Shown: positions 7,015 through 13,847 of the stretch, one piece after another
How the letters are laid out: each line of letters opens with the position of its first letter
How positions within the stretch are numbered: the first letter of the stretch is position 1
The notes under the pieces: generated by a model
Databases searched by the model: none
What the model saw: the letters and a program-made list of their open reading frames with translations, nothing else
What the model was told of the DNA's origin: nothing
From: a virus
DNA: 34,737 nt
Direction: 5' to 3' (one strand)
Virus record (IMG/VR): IMGVR_UViG_3300046170_000080
Span: 1-34,737 of that record
Translations under genes and position numbers: made by a program

Positions 7015-7208
7015 TCACCCTACTAAAAAGTTTGTAGTAGTTGCCAAGGACGGTGACAAGACTAAGACTATACGGTTTGGCGATGCAAAGATGACCATTA
7101 AGAAAGGATCAACCTGCACGTCGTAAGTCGTTTAGAGCGCGTCACAAGTGTGATACAAACCCACCTAGTAAACTAACGGCACGCTACTGGTCGTGTAAGA
7201 AGTGGTGA
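6941..7208 (+). CDS. small basic conserved phage protein (frame broken at 7106-7107)
   Basis: The start ATG overlaps the portal TAA by one base and follows GGAGGAG at 7 bases. As given, the frame ends after 61 residues. Removing one G at 7106-7107 extends it to 88 residues ending RYWSCKKW, with the motif RRKSFRARHKCD and Cys residues that could bind a metal. I recall the ending RKSFRARHxCD...ARYWSCKxW from small proteins of marine phages, which supports the repair. It is strongly basic and so likely binds nucleic acid or sits in the head. Function unknown. Confidence 0.65.
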
Positions 7209-7212
7209 GTAG

Positions 7213-7480
7213 ATGGCTAAAGGTGTAAAACATTACAAAGCGTGATGGCACTGAATATACAGGTGGCACACATAAGATGCCTGATGGGTCGCTTCATTCA
7301 GGTAAAACTCATGGAAAAACATCAGTACCACTTTTCCATTTTGATGATTTGTCTAAGACAGCAAAGGAGAAAGCTATGCCCGGTTATGGAATGAAAACAA
7401 TGAAGCCAAAGAAAAAGAAGCCTGCTATGCCTGTACGCGGTCAACGCACAATGACTAACAAGAAAAACAAAAAGAAGTAG
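7213..7480 (+). CDS. small basic conserved phage protein (frame broken at 7237-7239)
   Basis: ATG at 7213 is followed by ten codons and a TGA. Removing one A from AAA at 7237-7239 restores an 88-residue frame: KHYKRDGTEYTGGTHKMPDGSLHSG and on to a Lys-rich C-terminus ending at 7480. I recall THKMPDGSLHTG-like segments from other marine phage proteins encoded near the portal. The basic tail suggests DNA or capsid binding. No enzyme motif is visible. The gene lies between two other small basic genes that carry similar single-base breaks. Confidence 0.6.
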
Positions 7481-7482
7481 TC

Positions 7483-7648
7483 ATGGCTAAAGCAAAACCT
7501 AAAAAGTCTGGACCCTACTCCTAAAAATAAGGCGTTGTATTCTAGAGTTAAATCAGAAGCTAAACGTAAGTTTGACGTATGGCCTTCTGCGTATGCTTCG
7601 GCATGGTTGACTCGTGAGTACAAGAAACGTGGTGGTACTTATGGCTAA
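7483..7648 (+). CDS. DUF5872-like N-terminal half, small basic protein (frame broken at 7513-7515)
   Basis: Removing one C from CCC at 7513-7515 gives a 54-residue frame ending GGTYG. The segment RKFDVWPSAYASAWLTREYKKRGG is highly characteristic and I associate it with the first half of DUF5872, a domain seen in cyanophages and giant viruses (from memory). The last 8 bases overlap the next gene, which encodes what looks like the second half of the same domain. Function unknown. Confidence 0.6.
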
Positions 7649-7889
7649 AGGCGGTCTTAAGAAATGGTTTGACGAAGAATGGGTTGACGTTAAAACTGGC
7701 AAGAAATGTGGTCGTAAGTCTGCTAAAAATAGTAAACGTCCGTACCCTTCCTGTAGACCTAAAGCTGTTGCAGCTAAGATGACTGCAGCAGAAAAAAAGT
7801 CATCAGCTAAACGCAAAACAGGACCAGCTAAAATTAAACACGCAGTCACAGCTTCAGGACGTAGAAGAAAGACTACAAAAAAAGCTTGA
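7641..7889 (+). CDS. DUF5872-like C-terminal half, small basic protein (82 aa)
   Basis: The start ATG at 7641 lies inside the last codons of the previous gene. The product begins GGLKKWFDEEWVDV, then has CGRKSAKNSKRPYPSCRP, with two Cys residues, and ends in a long Lys/Arg tail. The first part resembles the second half of DUF5872. Strong positive charge suggests binding to DNA, possibly inside the head. The 3' end runs into a perfect promoter at 7886. Confidence 0.6.
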   Translation: MAKGGLKKWFDEEWVDVKTGKKCGRKSAKNSKRPYPSCRPKAVAAKMTAAEKKSSAKRKTGPAKIKHAVTASGRRRKTTKKA

Positions 7890-7923
7890 CACCAAACAAA
7901 AAACATGATATACTATTAGTATA
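7886..7923 (+). promoter_or_regulatory. consensus sigma70 promoter with the same palindromic operator
   Basis: TTGACA (7886-7891) and TATACT (7909-7914) are 17 bases apart, a perfect -35 and a 5/6 -10 match. The -10 begins TATACTATTAGTATA (7909-7923), the palindrome also present at the 2435-2449 promoter. The -35 overlaps the 3' end of the preceding gene. It should boost expression of the scaffold and capsid genes. Confidence 0.85.
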
Positions 7924-7945
7924 TACAGAAACTTTAGAGGAAACT

Positions 7946-8200
7946 ATGACACCCGAGCTTGAAACATACTTTAACAATTACAATGAATTGTTTAATCACG
8001 AAGGTTTCAAACAACTCGTTACTGAACTTTCCAATAACGCAACACAGTTAGCAGATATACAAACAGTTAAAGATCAGGAAGACTTATACTTTCGTAAAGG
8101 TCAAGTAGCTGCTTTTGCTACTGTTATTAATCTACAAGGTACTATTGAAGCTGCTCGTGATCAAGCTGAAGCAGAAGACGAAGAGCCTATAGATGTTTAA
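7946..8200 (+). CDS. hypothetical protein (84 aa) behind internal promoter
   Basis: ATG at 7946 is 5 bases after AGAGG and about 25 bases after the expected transcription start, so this is the first gene of an internal transcript. The acidic, mostly helical 84-residue product (FKQLVTELSNNATQLADIQ; C-terminal EAEDEEP) is not recognised. Similar short acidic proteins often precede scaffold genes in marine podoviruses. It overlaps the zinc-ribbon gene by 8 bases. Confidence 0.65.
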   Translation: MTPELETYFNNYNELFNHEGFKQLVTELSNNATQLADIQTVKDQEDLYFRKGQVAAFATVINLQGTIEAARDQAEAEDEEPIDV

Positions 8201-8411
8201 GATATATGACTTTCGTTGTACTAACGGACATGTCTTTGAAGATTTTGTAAAGAGTGGTACTACAACCAGTAGGTGCGGTTGCGGTGCTAACGCTACAAAA
8301 ATGGTATCTGCCCCGTCTTTCCACCTTGAAGGTGCTTCCGGAGATTTTCCCGGTAGTCACATGAAGTGGGTTAGGGAACACGAAAAAGCAGGTAAAAAAT
8401 CCTCTCCATAA
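8193..8411 (+). CDS. FmdB-like zinc-ribbon protein (72 aa)
   Basis: The protein has a short zinc-ribbon: YDFRCTNGHVFED (Cys and His knuckle) near residues 5-17 and RCGCGANATKM (CxC knuckle) near 27-37. This matches the FmdB-type putative regulatory zinc-ribbon. A C-terminal LEGASGDFPGSHMKW segment recalls phage relatives of this family. The likely role is metal-dependent binding in the head or regulation; this is not established. It sits between the internal promoter and the scaffold gene. Confidence 0.7.
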   Translation: MFKIYDFRCTNGHVFEDFVKSGTTTSRCGCGANATKMVSAPSFHLEGASGDFPGSHMKWVREHEKAGKKSSP

Positions 8412-8423
8412 TGATTATAATCA
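8412..8423. promoter_or_regulatory. 12-bp perfect palindrome before the scaffold gene
   Basis: TGATTATAATCA is a perfect palindrome located between the zinc-ribbon stop and the scaffold ribosome binding site (GGAG at 8425-8428). It could be an operator or simply AT-rich spacer. Confidence 0.25.
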
Positions 8424-8435
8424 CGGAGTTTAATT

Positions 8436-9236
8436 ATGTCAAGAGCTATGATGCTTGATCCACAACCTGAAGAGGACAATGTGGACGCCATTGAAAACGA
8501 AGTAGATGAGATTCAACAAGAAGAAGAAGTTGAGCAACCTCAAGCCGAAGAACAAAGTTTACCCGATAAGTACCAAGGTAAGTCTTTAGAAGAAGTAGTA
8601 CAGATGCACCAAGAAGCTGAGAAGCTTTTAGGTCGTCAGTCTTCTGAAGTAGGCGAACTTCGTAGGGTAGTTGATGATTATATTTCTAGTCAACAACAAC
8701 CAACAGCACCTCAACAACAACACGTTGAGCCTGAAGACGATATAGACTATTTTACAGATCCTCAAGGTGCAGTCAATCGTGCTATTGAGAATCACCCTAA
8801 GATTAGAGAAGCGCAGCAGTACACTGAGCAGTACAAGAAGCAGTCGTCACTTGCCACCCTTCAAGCTAAACATCCAGATATGCAAGACATTCTTAGTGAC
8901 CCTAAGTTTGCAGAATGGATTAAGGCATCTAAGATTAGGACTCAGTTGTTTGTAGCGGCTGACCAACAGTATGATGCTGACTCTGCTGATGAACTGTTTT
9001 CACTCTGGAAAGAACGTAAGACAGTTGCTCAGCAAACCGCCAATGTTGAAAAACAGGCACGTAAGCAATCACTAAAGGCAGCTAATACAGGCAATGCACG
9101 AGGCAGTGCTGAGGGATCACGTAAGAAGGTATATCGCAGGGCCGACATTATTAAACTAATGAAGAATGACCCTGACCGTTATCAAGCTTTATCAGAAGAA
9201 ATTATGACAGCTTATGCGGAGGGTCGAGTCAAATAA
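8436..9236 (+). CDS. scaffolding protein
   Basis: The 266-residue protein is highly charged and helical: an acidic N-terminus (NEVDEIQQEEEVEQP), a Gln/Pro-rich linker, and a basic C-terminal region (ARKQSLKAANTGNARG...RRADIIKLMKNDPDRY). It sits immediately upstream of the major capsid gene. This is the usual form and place of a podovirus scaffold, which guides coat assembly and then leaves the head. No enzyme motif is visible. GGAG lies 7 bases before the ATG. Confidence 0.8.
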   Translation: MSRAMMLDPQPEEDNVDAIENEVDEIQQEEEVEQPQAEEQSLPDKYQGKSLEEVVQMHQEAEKLLGRQSSEVGELRRVVDDYISSQQQPTAPQQQHVEPEDDIDYFTDPQGAVNRAIENHPKIREAQQYTEQYKKQSSLATLQAKHPDMQDILSDPKFAEWIKASKIRTQLFVAADQQYDADSADELFSLWKERKTVAQQTANVEKQARKQSLKAANTGNARGSAEGSRKKVYRRADIIKLMKNDPDRYQALSEEIMTAYAEGRVK

Positions 9237-9250
9237 TCTAGGAGATTGAC

Positions 9251-10226
9251 ATGGCTACTGCAACTTTTCCGGGCGCAGCCGGTTTTACTGCGAAGACAGA
9301 AGCAGATAAGTTTATTCCAGAAATTTGGAGTGACGAGATTATTGCTGCTTACCAAAAGAACCTGAAGATGGCTCCACTTGTCAAGAAGCTTGCTATGACT
9401 GGCAAGAAAGGCGACAAGCTACATGTGCCTAAGCCCGTCCGTGGTGATGCAAATGCTAAGGTTGCTGATACAGCAGTCACTATCATTGCAAACACTGAAG
9501 GCGAGTTGACTGTTGACATTGACCGTCACTTCGAGTACTCACGCTTGATTGAGGACATTGTAGAAGTACAAGCTCTTTCTAGCCTGCGTCAGTTCTACAC
9601 TGAAGACGCTGGTTATGCTCTTGCTGTACAAATCGACAATGACCTTCACGCTGCAGGTACTGGCTTTGGTGACGGTGGTGCTGTTGTATTCAGCCCAGCA
9701 GAAACTGACTACCAGCACACTGGTTGTTTCTTCAATGACAACGGTACTACTACTCAGTACGTTGACGACACAATGGACGCAAACGACGTATTCACTGATG
9801 CGTTCTTCCGTGACATGATTCAGAAGCTTGATGACAACAACGTACCTATGGACGGACGTGCGCTTATCATCCCACCTTCTGTTCGTAACACTATCATGGG
9901 TATTGACCGTTACGTGTCTTCTGACTTTGTATCTGGTCAGGCTGTCAACAGTGGTCTTATTGGTAACCTCTACGGTGTAGACGTTTACGTTTCAGCTAAC
10001 TGCCGAACTATTGAAGCAGCTGGCTGACAACACTGCGTCTTCAATCGACACTCGTGCTGCACTCTTGTTCCACCGTGATGCAATCATCATGGCAGAGCAG
10101 CAGTCTGTACGTTCGCAAACTCAGTACAAGCAGGAATACCTCTCAACTCTGTACACGGCTGATTGCCTGTATGGTGTTCAGGTATATCGTCCTGAAGCTG
10201 GTTTCGTACTCGCAGTCGCAGAGTAA
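9251..10226 (+). CDS. major capsid protein (frame broken at 10022-10023)
   Basis: The gene follows the scaffold with AGGAG 6 bases before ATG. The first 258 residues (GFTAKTEADKFIPEIWSDEI at the N-terminus) are typical of the HK97-fold coat proteins of marine podoviruses. The frame then stops, while the rest (DNTASSIDTRAALLFHRDAI...YGVQVYRPEAG) continues in another frame. Removing one G at 10022-10023 joins them into 324 residues with an integral codon count. A phage cannot be viable without this region, so a sequence error is the best explanation. An intrinsic terminator follows at once. Confidence 0.88.
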
Positions 10227-10235
10227 CGACCTTAT

Positions 10236-10267
10236 GGGGGTCAGCAATGGCCCCTTTTCCTTTTCTT
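10236..10267 (+). terminator. intrinsic terminator after the capsid gene
   Basis: A 7-bp stem GGGGTCA/TGGCCCC (10237-10243 and 10248-10254) closes on a GCAA tetraloop and is followed by TTTTCCTTTTCTTT. A GNRA loop on a GC-rich stem plus a U-rich tail is a classic Rho-independent terminator. Placement behind the capsid fits limiting the level of fibre genes relative to coat protein. Confidence 0.85.
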
Positions 10268-10282
10268 TAGTAGGAGTAGTAG

Positions 10283-11540
10283 ATGCCTTTATTCCGTGGA
10301 ACAGGTGGTTCTGGTGATGCTAGTACTGATGCGTATGCTTCACAGGTAGCTACCAGCGCCCAGACTGCCACTACTAAAGCAAATGAAGCTAGTGCTTCTG
10401 CAGCAGCAGCGGCAACCTCAGCAACAAATGCAGCAGGCTCTGAAGCGTCTGTAGCAGCAGATGCAACTACTGCGTCCAATGCAGCATCCGCAGCACAAAC
10501 CTCACAGACCGCAGCAGAAACAGCTAAGACAGCAGCGCAAGCAGCGCAGACTGCATCAGAGACTGCTCAGACAGCGGCAGAACTAGCGGAGACCAATGCT
10601 GAGACTGCTGAGACTAACGCAGAGACAGCGGAAACAAACGCTTCTGCTTCTGCTACTGCAGCGGCCTTCTAGTGCTACATCTGCAGCGTCTTCAGCTACA
10701 ACGGCCTACAACTCAAGCCACTACAGCCACGACTCAGGCTACAGCGGCATCAACGTCTGCCAGTAACGCATCCACCAGCGAAAGCAACGCATCTACCTCA
10801 GCGTCAAATGCAGCTACTTCAGCCGCCAATGCGTCTACGTCAGAAACTAATGTAGCACTAAGTGCTACCAACGCAGCAACCAGTGAGACTAATGCGGCTA
10901 CCTCTGCTACGTCTGCGTCTACTTCCGCAACGACAGCAACGACTCAGGCAACTGCAGCGTCAACAAGTGCGACTAACGCAGCCACTTCTGCAACGAATGC
11001 TTCGACCAGTGAAACCAACGCTGCCTCTAGCGCCTCCTCAGCGTCCACCTCAGCCACGAACGCTGCTACCAGTGCTACTGCAGCACAAACAGCACAAACT
11101 GCGGCAGAGGCCGCTCAGACGGCTGCTGAGGCTGCTCAGGAATCCATTGACGGGTTTTTCTTGGGAGCGCAGGCAAGTAACCCTACAGTAGACCTGAACG
11201 GTAATGCTGTTACTGCAGGGGACTGGTACTTCAACACAGGTGACAACACAACACGCATCTATGATGGCAGTGCTTGGAACACAGTAAACCCAGACCTTAT
11301 TGGTGACACTAGTCCACAACTGGGTGGTACGTTAGACGCTAATGGCAACACTATCGACATGGGTACTAATGTTATTACTGACACTAAGGTTGGACAGTGG
11401 GACACAGCTTATGGCTGGGGTGACCATAGCACTCAGGGCTACTAGGTAACGAAACAATCACGCTAACTGGTGCTGTCACCGGCTCTGGTACAACTTCTAT
11501 TGCAACTACACTGTCAACTATTGACGGGGGAACTTATTAA
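10283..11540 (+). CDS. Ala/Ser/Thr-repeat tail fibre protein (frame broken three times)
   Basis: AGGAG lies 6 bases before the ATG. The protein is dominated by short repeats of the type AATSATNAA/ASTSETNAA across about 250 residues, like the phage tail fibre repeat family that forms long trimeric shafts. A C-terminal part follows (DLNGNAVTAGDWYFNT, GDHSTQGYLGNETIT) ending TIDGGTY. As given it is cut by extra C residues at 10665-10666 and 10705-10706 and a missing C after 11442. Repair gives 418 residues with an integral codon count. It overlaps the next fibre gene by TAATG. It probably extends host-receptor proteins from the tail. Confidence 0.75.
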
Positions 11541-12814
11541 TGACAACGATTAAATTAAAGAATGGCTCAGGTGCGCCTTTAGCTGGTGATCTTGTTCAAG
11601 GTGAACCTGCATTAGACCTGACTAACAAGCGTCTCTACACAGAGGACTCAGGCGGTACTGTTATTGAGGTAGGTACTAATCCTACTAGTTTGACTACGGG
11701 TACATTTACCTCTACAGGTATTGACGATAACGCCGCCTCTACAGCTATCACTATTGATGGAAGCGGCAACGTCGGAATAGGCGTAGCTGACGGTGACGTT
11801 ACAAATGATGGCAGTGCCGCAAGAACCTACGTAGGTATCATTGGCACAGCGAATAGAGGCAGATTAAATATAGGCACTACTGCATCTAACGGTGCAGACG
11901 CGGCAACTTTAGCATTTACAAACGGTGCTAATACACTTGCAGACATTATTGTTGATACTACCTCTGGGGTACAAAACAGTGGAAATCTAAGTATTAGCTC
12001 TACTGATTACCTTAGAGTTTTGACAAGTGGCTCAGAACGCATGCGCATCGATGCAAGCGGCAACTTGCTTGTGGGGACTACTACTACTGACGGCGGCTAT
12101 GATGAATCAGACGGAGGTGCATCTACGGTATTTATAGGTGCTTCTATTGGTGGTGCCGCAAACGGTTCTGCTTTTGTGTCCCGTAGAGCCGCACCACTTC
12201 AGTTAAATCGTCAGGCTAATGATGGTGACATTGCAGTCTTCCGCAAAGACGGCTCAACAGTCGGTAGTATTGCTAACAGAGGTACTAATTTATCTGTCGG
12301 CTCTGGAGATGTTGCATTAGAGTTTAACGCATCTAACGACGCCGTATTACCTGCAAGCACTTCTACAAACAACACAAGAGATGCGGCGGTAGATTTAGGC
12401 ATGTCTGCTGTACGCTTCAAAGACCTTTACCTGTCAGGCGGTGTCTACCTAGGCGGCACAGGATCAGCCAACAAGCTGGATGACTATGAAGAAGGGACGT
12501 TTAGCGGAACTGTGCAAGGGTCAGTTTATAGTGGCACGTATACAAAAGTAGGACGCATTTGCCATATTAGTTTGGATGTAGACAACACTAACAGTACAAG
12601 CACTCAAATAGCTTCCCTACCTTTTTCATCAAAAAATGGTGGAACTTCAATTAACGGTTCTCAGCCTACTTTTAATACAAGCAACGCTAATGCTGATGTT
12701 TTTGTAGCGCCTTATAACGGAGGATCAGCAGTGTTTCTTTACACTCGCACAGGAACCACTCAAAACGTAAGTACAGGAACAATAATAGTTAATTTTGTTT
12801 ACGAAACAGATTGA
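11540..12814 (+). CDS. tail fibre / receptor-binding protein
   Basis: The 424-residue protein starts with a domain common in marine phage fibres (IKLKNGSGAPL...GEPALDLTNKRLYTED), repeats the motif SERMRIDASGNLLVGTT near residues 165-181, which typically precedes fibre tips, and ends in a beta-rich module after YEEGTF that could form the receptor-binding head. Length and Ser/Thr/Gly-rich composition fit a trimeric fibre. It follows the shaft-like gene and overlaps it by one base. Confidence 0.75.
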   Translation: MTTIKLKNGSGAPLAGDLVQGEPALDLTNKRLYTEDSGGTVIEVGTNPTSLTTGTFTSTGIDDNAASTAITIDGSGNVGIGVADGDVTNDGSAARTYVGIIGTANRGRLNIGTTASNGADAATLAFTNGANTLADIIVDTTSGVQNSGNLSISSTDYLRVLTSGSERMRIDASGNLLVGTTTTDGGYDESDGGASTVFIGASIGGAANGSAFVSRRAAPLQLNRQANDGDIAVFRKDGSTVGSIANRGTNLSVGSGDVALEFNASNDAVLPASTSTNNTRDAAVDLGMSAVRFKDLYLSGGVYLGGTGSANKLDDYEEGTFSGTVQGSVYSGTYTKVGRICHISLDVDNTNSTSTQIASLPFSSKNGGTSINGSQPTFNTSNANADVFVAPYNGGSAVFLYTRTGTTQNVSTGTIIVNFVYETD

Positions 12815-12817
12815 TTA

Positions 12818-12837
12818 TCTCAAGTGGACTCTTGAGA
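12818..12837. other. perfect hairpin between fibre and following gene
   Basis: TCTCAAG (12818-12824) and CTTGAGA (12831-12837) pair perfectly around a 6-base loop. There is no U-tract, so it is not a typical intrinsic terminator. It may stabilise or process the messenger RNA 3' of the fibre gene. Confidence 0.45.
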
Positions 12838-12857
12838 CGGACTAAAGGAGAAAGACA

Positions 12858-13136
12858 ATGGCATTAACAGAAGCAAACATCGAAGACAAAATCGAAGTAG
12901 TAGGCGACTTTAAACACGTACAGGTTCGTACTGCACGAGTCATCTATGACGACGGCACAGAAATTAGTCGTAGCTTTTCACGACACGTGTTGGAGTGTTC
13001 TACCAAGTCAGGTGACACATGGTCAAACACGGACATTTCAGGAGAAAGTACTGAGGTACAAGGCATCTGCAATGCAGTATGGACTGACGCTGTACGCACT
13101 GCTTTTCAAACCGCTATGGACGCACAAGAGCTATGA
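12858..13136 (+). CDS. hypothetical virion-associated protein (92 aa)
   Basis: AAGGAG lies 7 bases before the ATG. The 92-residue product has a beta-rich first half (FKHVQVRTARVIYDDGTEIS) and a helical end. From memory, similar proteins lie between fibres and lysis genes in marine podoviruses, but I know no function. It has no signal peptide or membrane segment. It ends overlapping the next gene (ATGATG context). Confidence 0.6.
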   Translation: MALTEANIEDKIEVVGDFKHVQVRTARVIYDDGTEISRSFSRHVLECSTKSGDTWSNTDISGESTEVQGICNAVWTDAVRTAFQTAMDAQEL

Positions 13137-13297
13137 TGGAAACTATTTCTGACATTGCCAACATAGCAACAGCCGTTATCTCAGTAGCGTCTATCATTGC
13201 GGCTGTAACACCTACGCCTAAAGACGACGTATGGATAGCCAAGCTGTACCGTTTCATTGACATAATGGCTATTAACATAGGCAAGGCAAAGCAGTAA
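13133..13297 (+). CDS. small membrane protein, holin-like (54 aa)
   Basis: Start is ATG at 13133 (overlapping the previous TGA) or the adjacent ATG at 13136. Residues 6-26 are hydrophobic (IANIATAVISVASIIAAV), forming one membrane segment. VTPTPKDDVWIAKLYRFID and a basic end follow. The TPTPKDD motif recurs in small phage proteins placed with holins. Likely a lysis accessory or holin-like protein. Confidence 0.6.
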   Translation: MMETISDIANIATAVISVASIIAAVTPTPKDDVWIAKLYRFIDIMAINIGKAKQ

Positions 13298-13306
13298 GGA
13301 TTAACT

Positions 13307-13504
13307 ATGACTCCTGTAGACGAAGCATTAGCACGTTTAGACAAGCATGAAGCTGAGTGTGCCTTACGGTACGAGATGATTCAGTTGCAGCTTGATGAGC
13401 ATAACAGACGCTTTGATAAGCTAGAGAAGATGATGCAGGGTGGCTTTGCTTCTATTGCTGTCATCATAACTGTAGCTATTGCTATCTTGGAGTTTGCTAG
13501 GTGA
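13307..13504 (+). CDS. XhlA-like membrane protein (65 aa)
   Basis: Residues 1-45 are charged and helical with heptads (LARLDKHEAE, DEHNRRFDKLEKMM). Residues 46-63 form one C-terminal membrane segment. A cytoplasmic coiled coil followed by a C-terminal anchor is the architecture of the hemolysin XhlA family, which assists holins. It sits between two other membrane-protein genes and overlaps the following holin gene by four bases (GTGA). Inferred role: lysis. Confidence 0.65.
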   Translation: MTPVDEALARLDKHEAECALRYEMIQLQLDEHNRRFDKLEKMMQGGFASIAVIITVAIAILEFAR

Positions 13505-13845
13505 TACAGACGCTGCTTGGCCCTATTGTTGATCTTGTGGGTGGTCATCTGCAACGCAAGGCAGAAGAGAAGAAGGCTGTACACGAGCGTAAGATGGTAG
13601 CGATACAGCAGGACGCTAACTGGGAAAACATCCACGCCAACAACGCAAGCAGTTCATGGAAGGACGAATGGTTTACGATTTTGTTTTCTGTCCCATGTGT
13701 ACTTGCGTTCTTCCCTAGCATGGTGCCTGTAGTGATGAATGGGTTTGCTGCTTTGGACGCTATGCCTGAGTGGTACAAAGGTTTTCTGGGTGCTGCTGTG
13801 GCAGCGTCGTTTGGTCTACGTGGCCTAGCTAACTGGAAGAAATAA
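13501..13845 (+). CDS. holin, GTA-type 3TM family
   Basis: A GTG start at 13501 overlaps the upstream TGA. After a basic helical N-terminus come WKDEWFTILFSVPCVLAFFP, a second hydrophobic stretch (VPVVMNGFAALDAMPEWYKG), and GAAVAASFGLRG. This matches the 3TM holin of gene transfer agents and many proteobacterial phages. It should permeabilise the inner membrane so that the M15 endolysin (2962-3312) reaches the wall. Confidence 0.75.
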   Translation: MIQTLLGPIVDLVGGHLQRKAEEKKAVHERKMVAIQQDANWENIHANNASSSWKDEWFTILFSVPCVLAFFPSMVPVVMNGFAALDAMPEWYKGFLGAAVAASFGLRGLANWKK

Positions 13846-13847
13846 TT

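Noticed and set aside
6386-10023. Programmed frameshifting in portal and capsid genes
   Set aside because: No slippery heptamer or stimulatory pseudoknot is evident, the shifts would be needed to make any functional product, and similar indels recur in unrelated neighbours.
10862-11191. 109-residue Leu/Arg/Gln/Pro-rich rightward frame
   Set aside because: Out-of-frame reading of the Ala/Ser/Thr fibre repeats; composition follows from the repeat codons.
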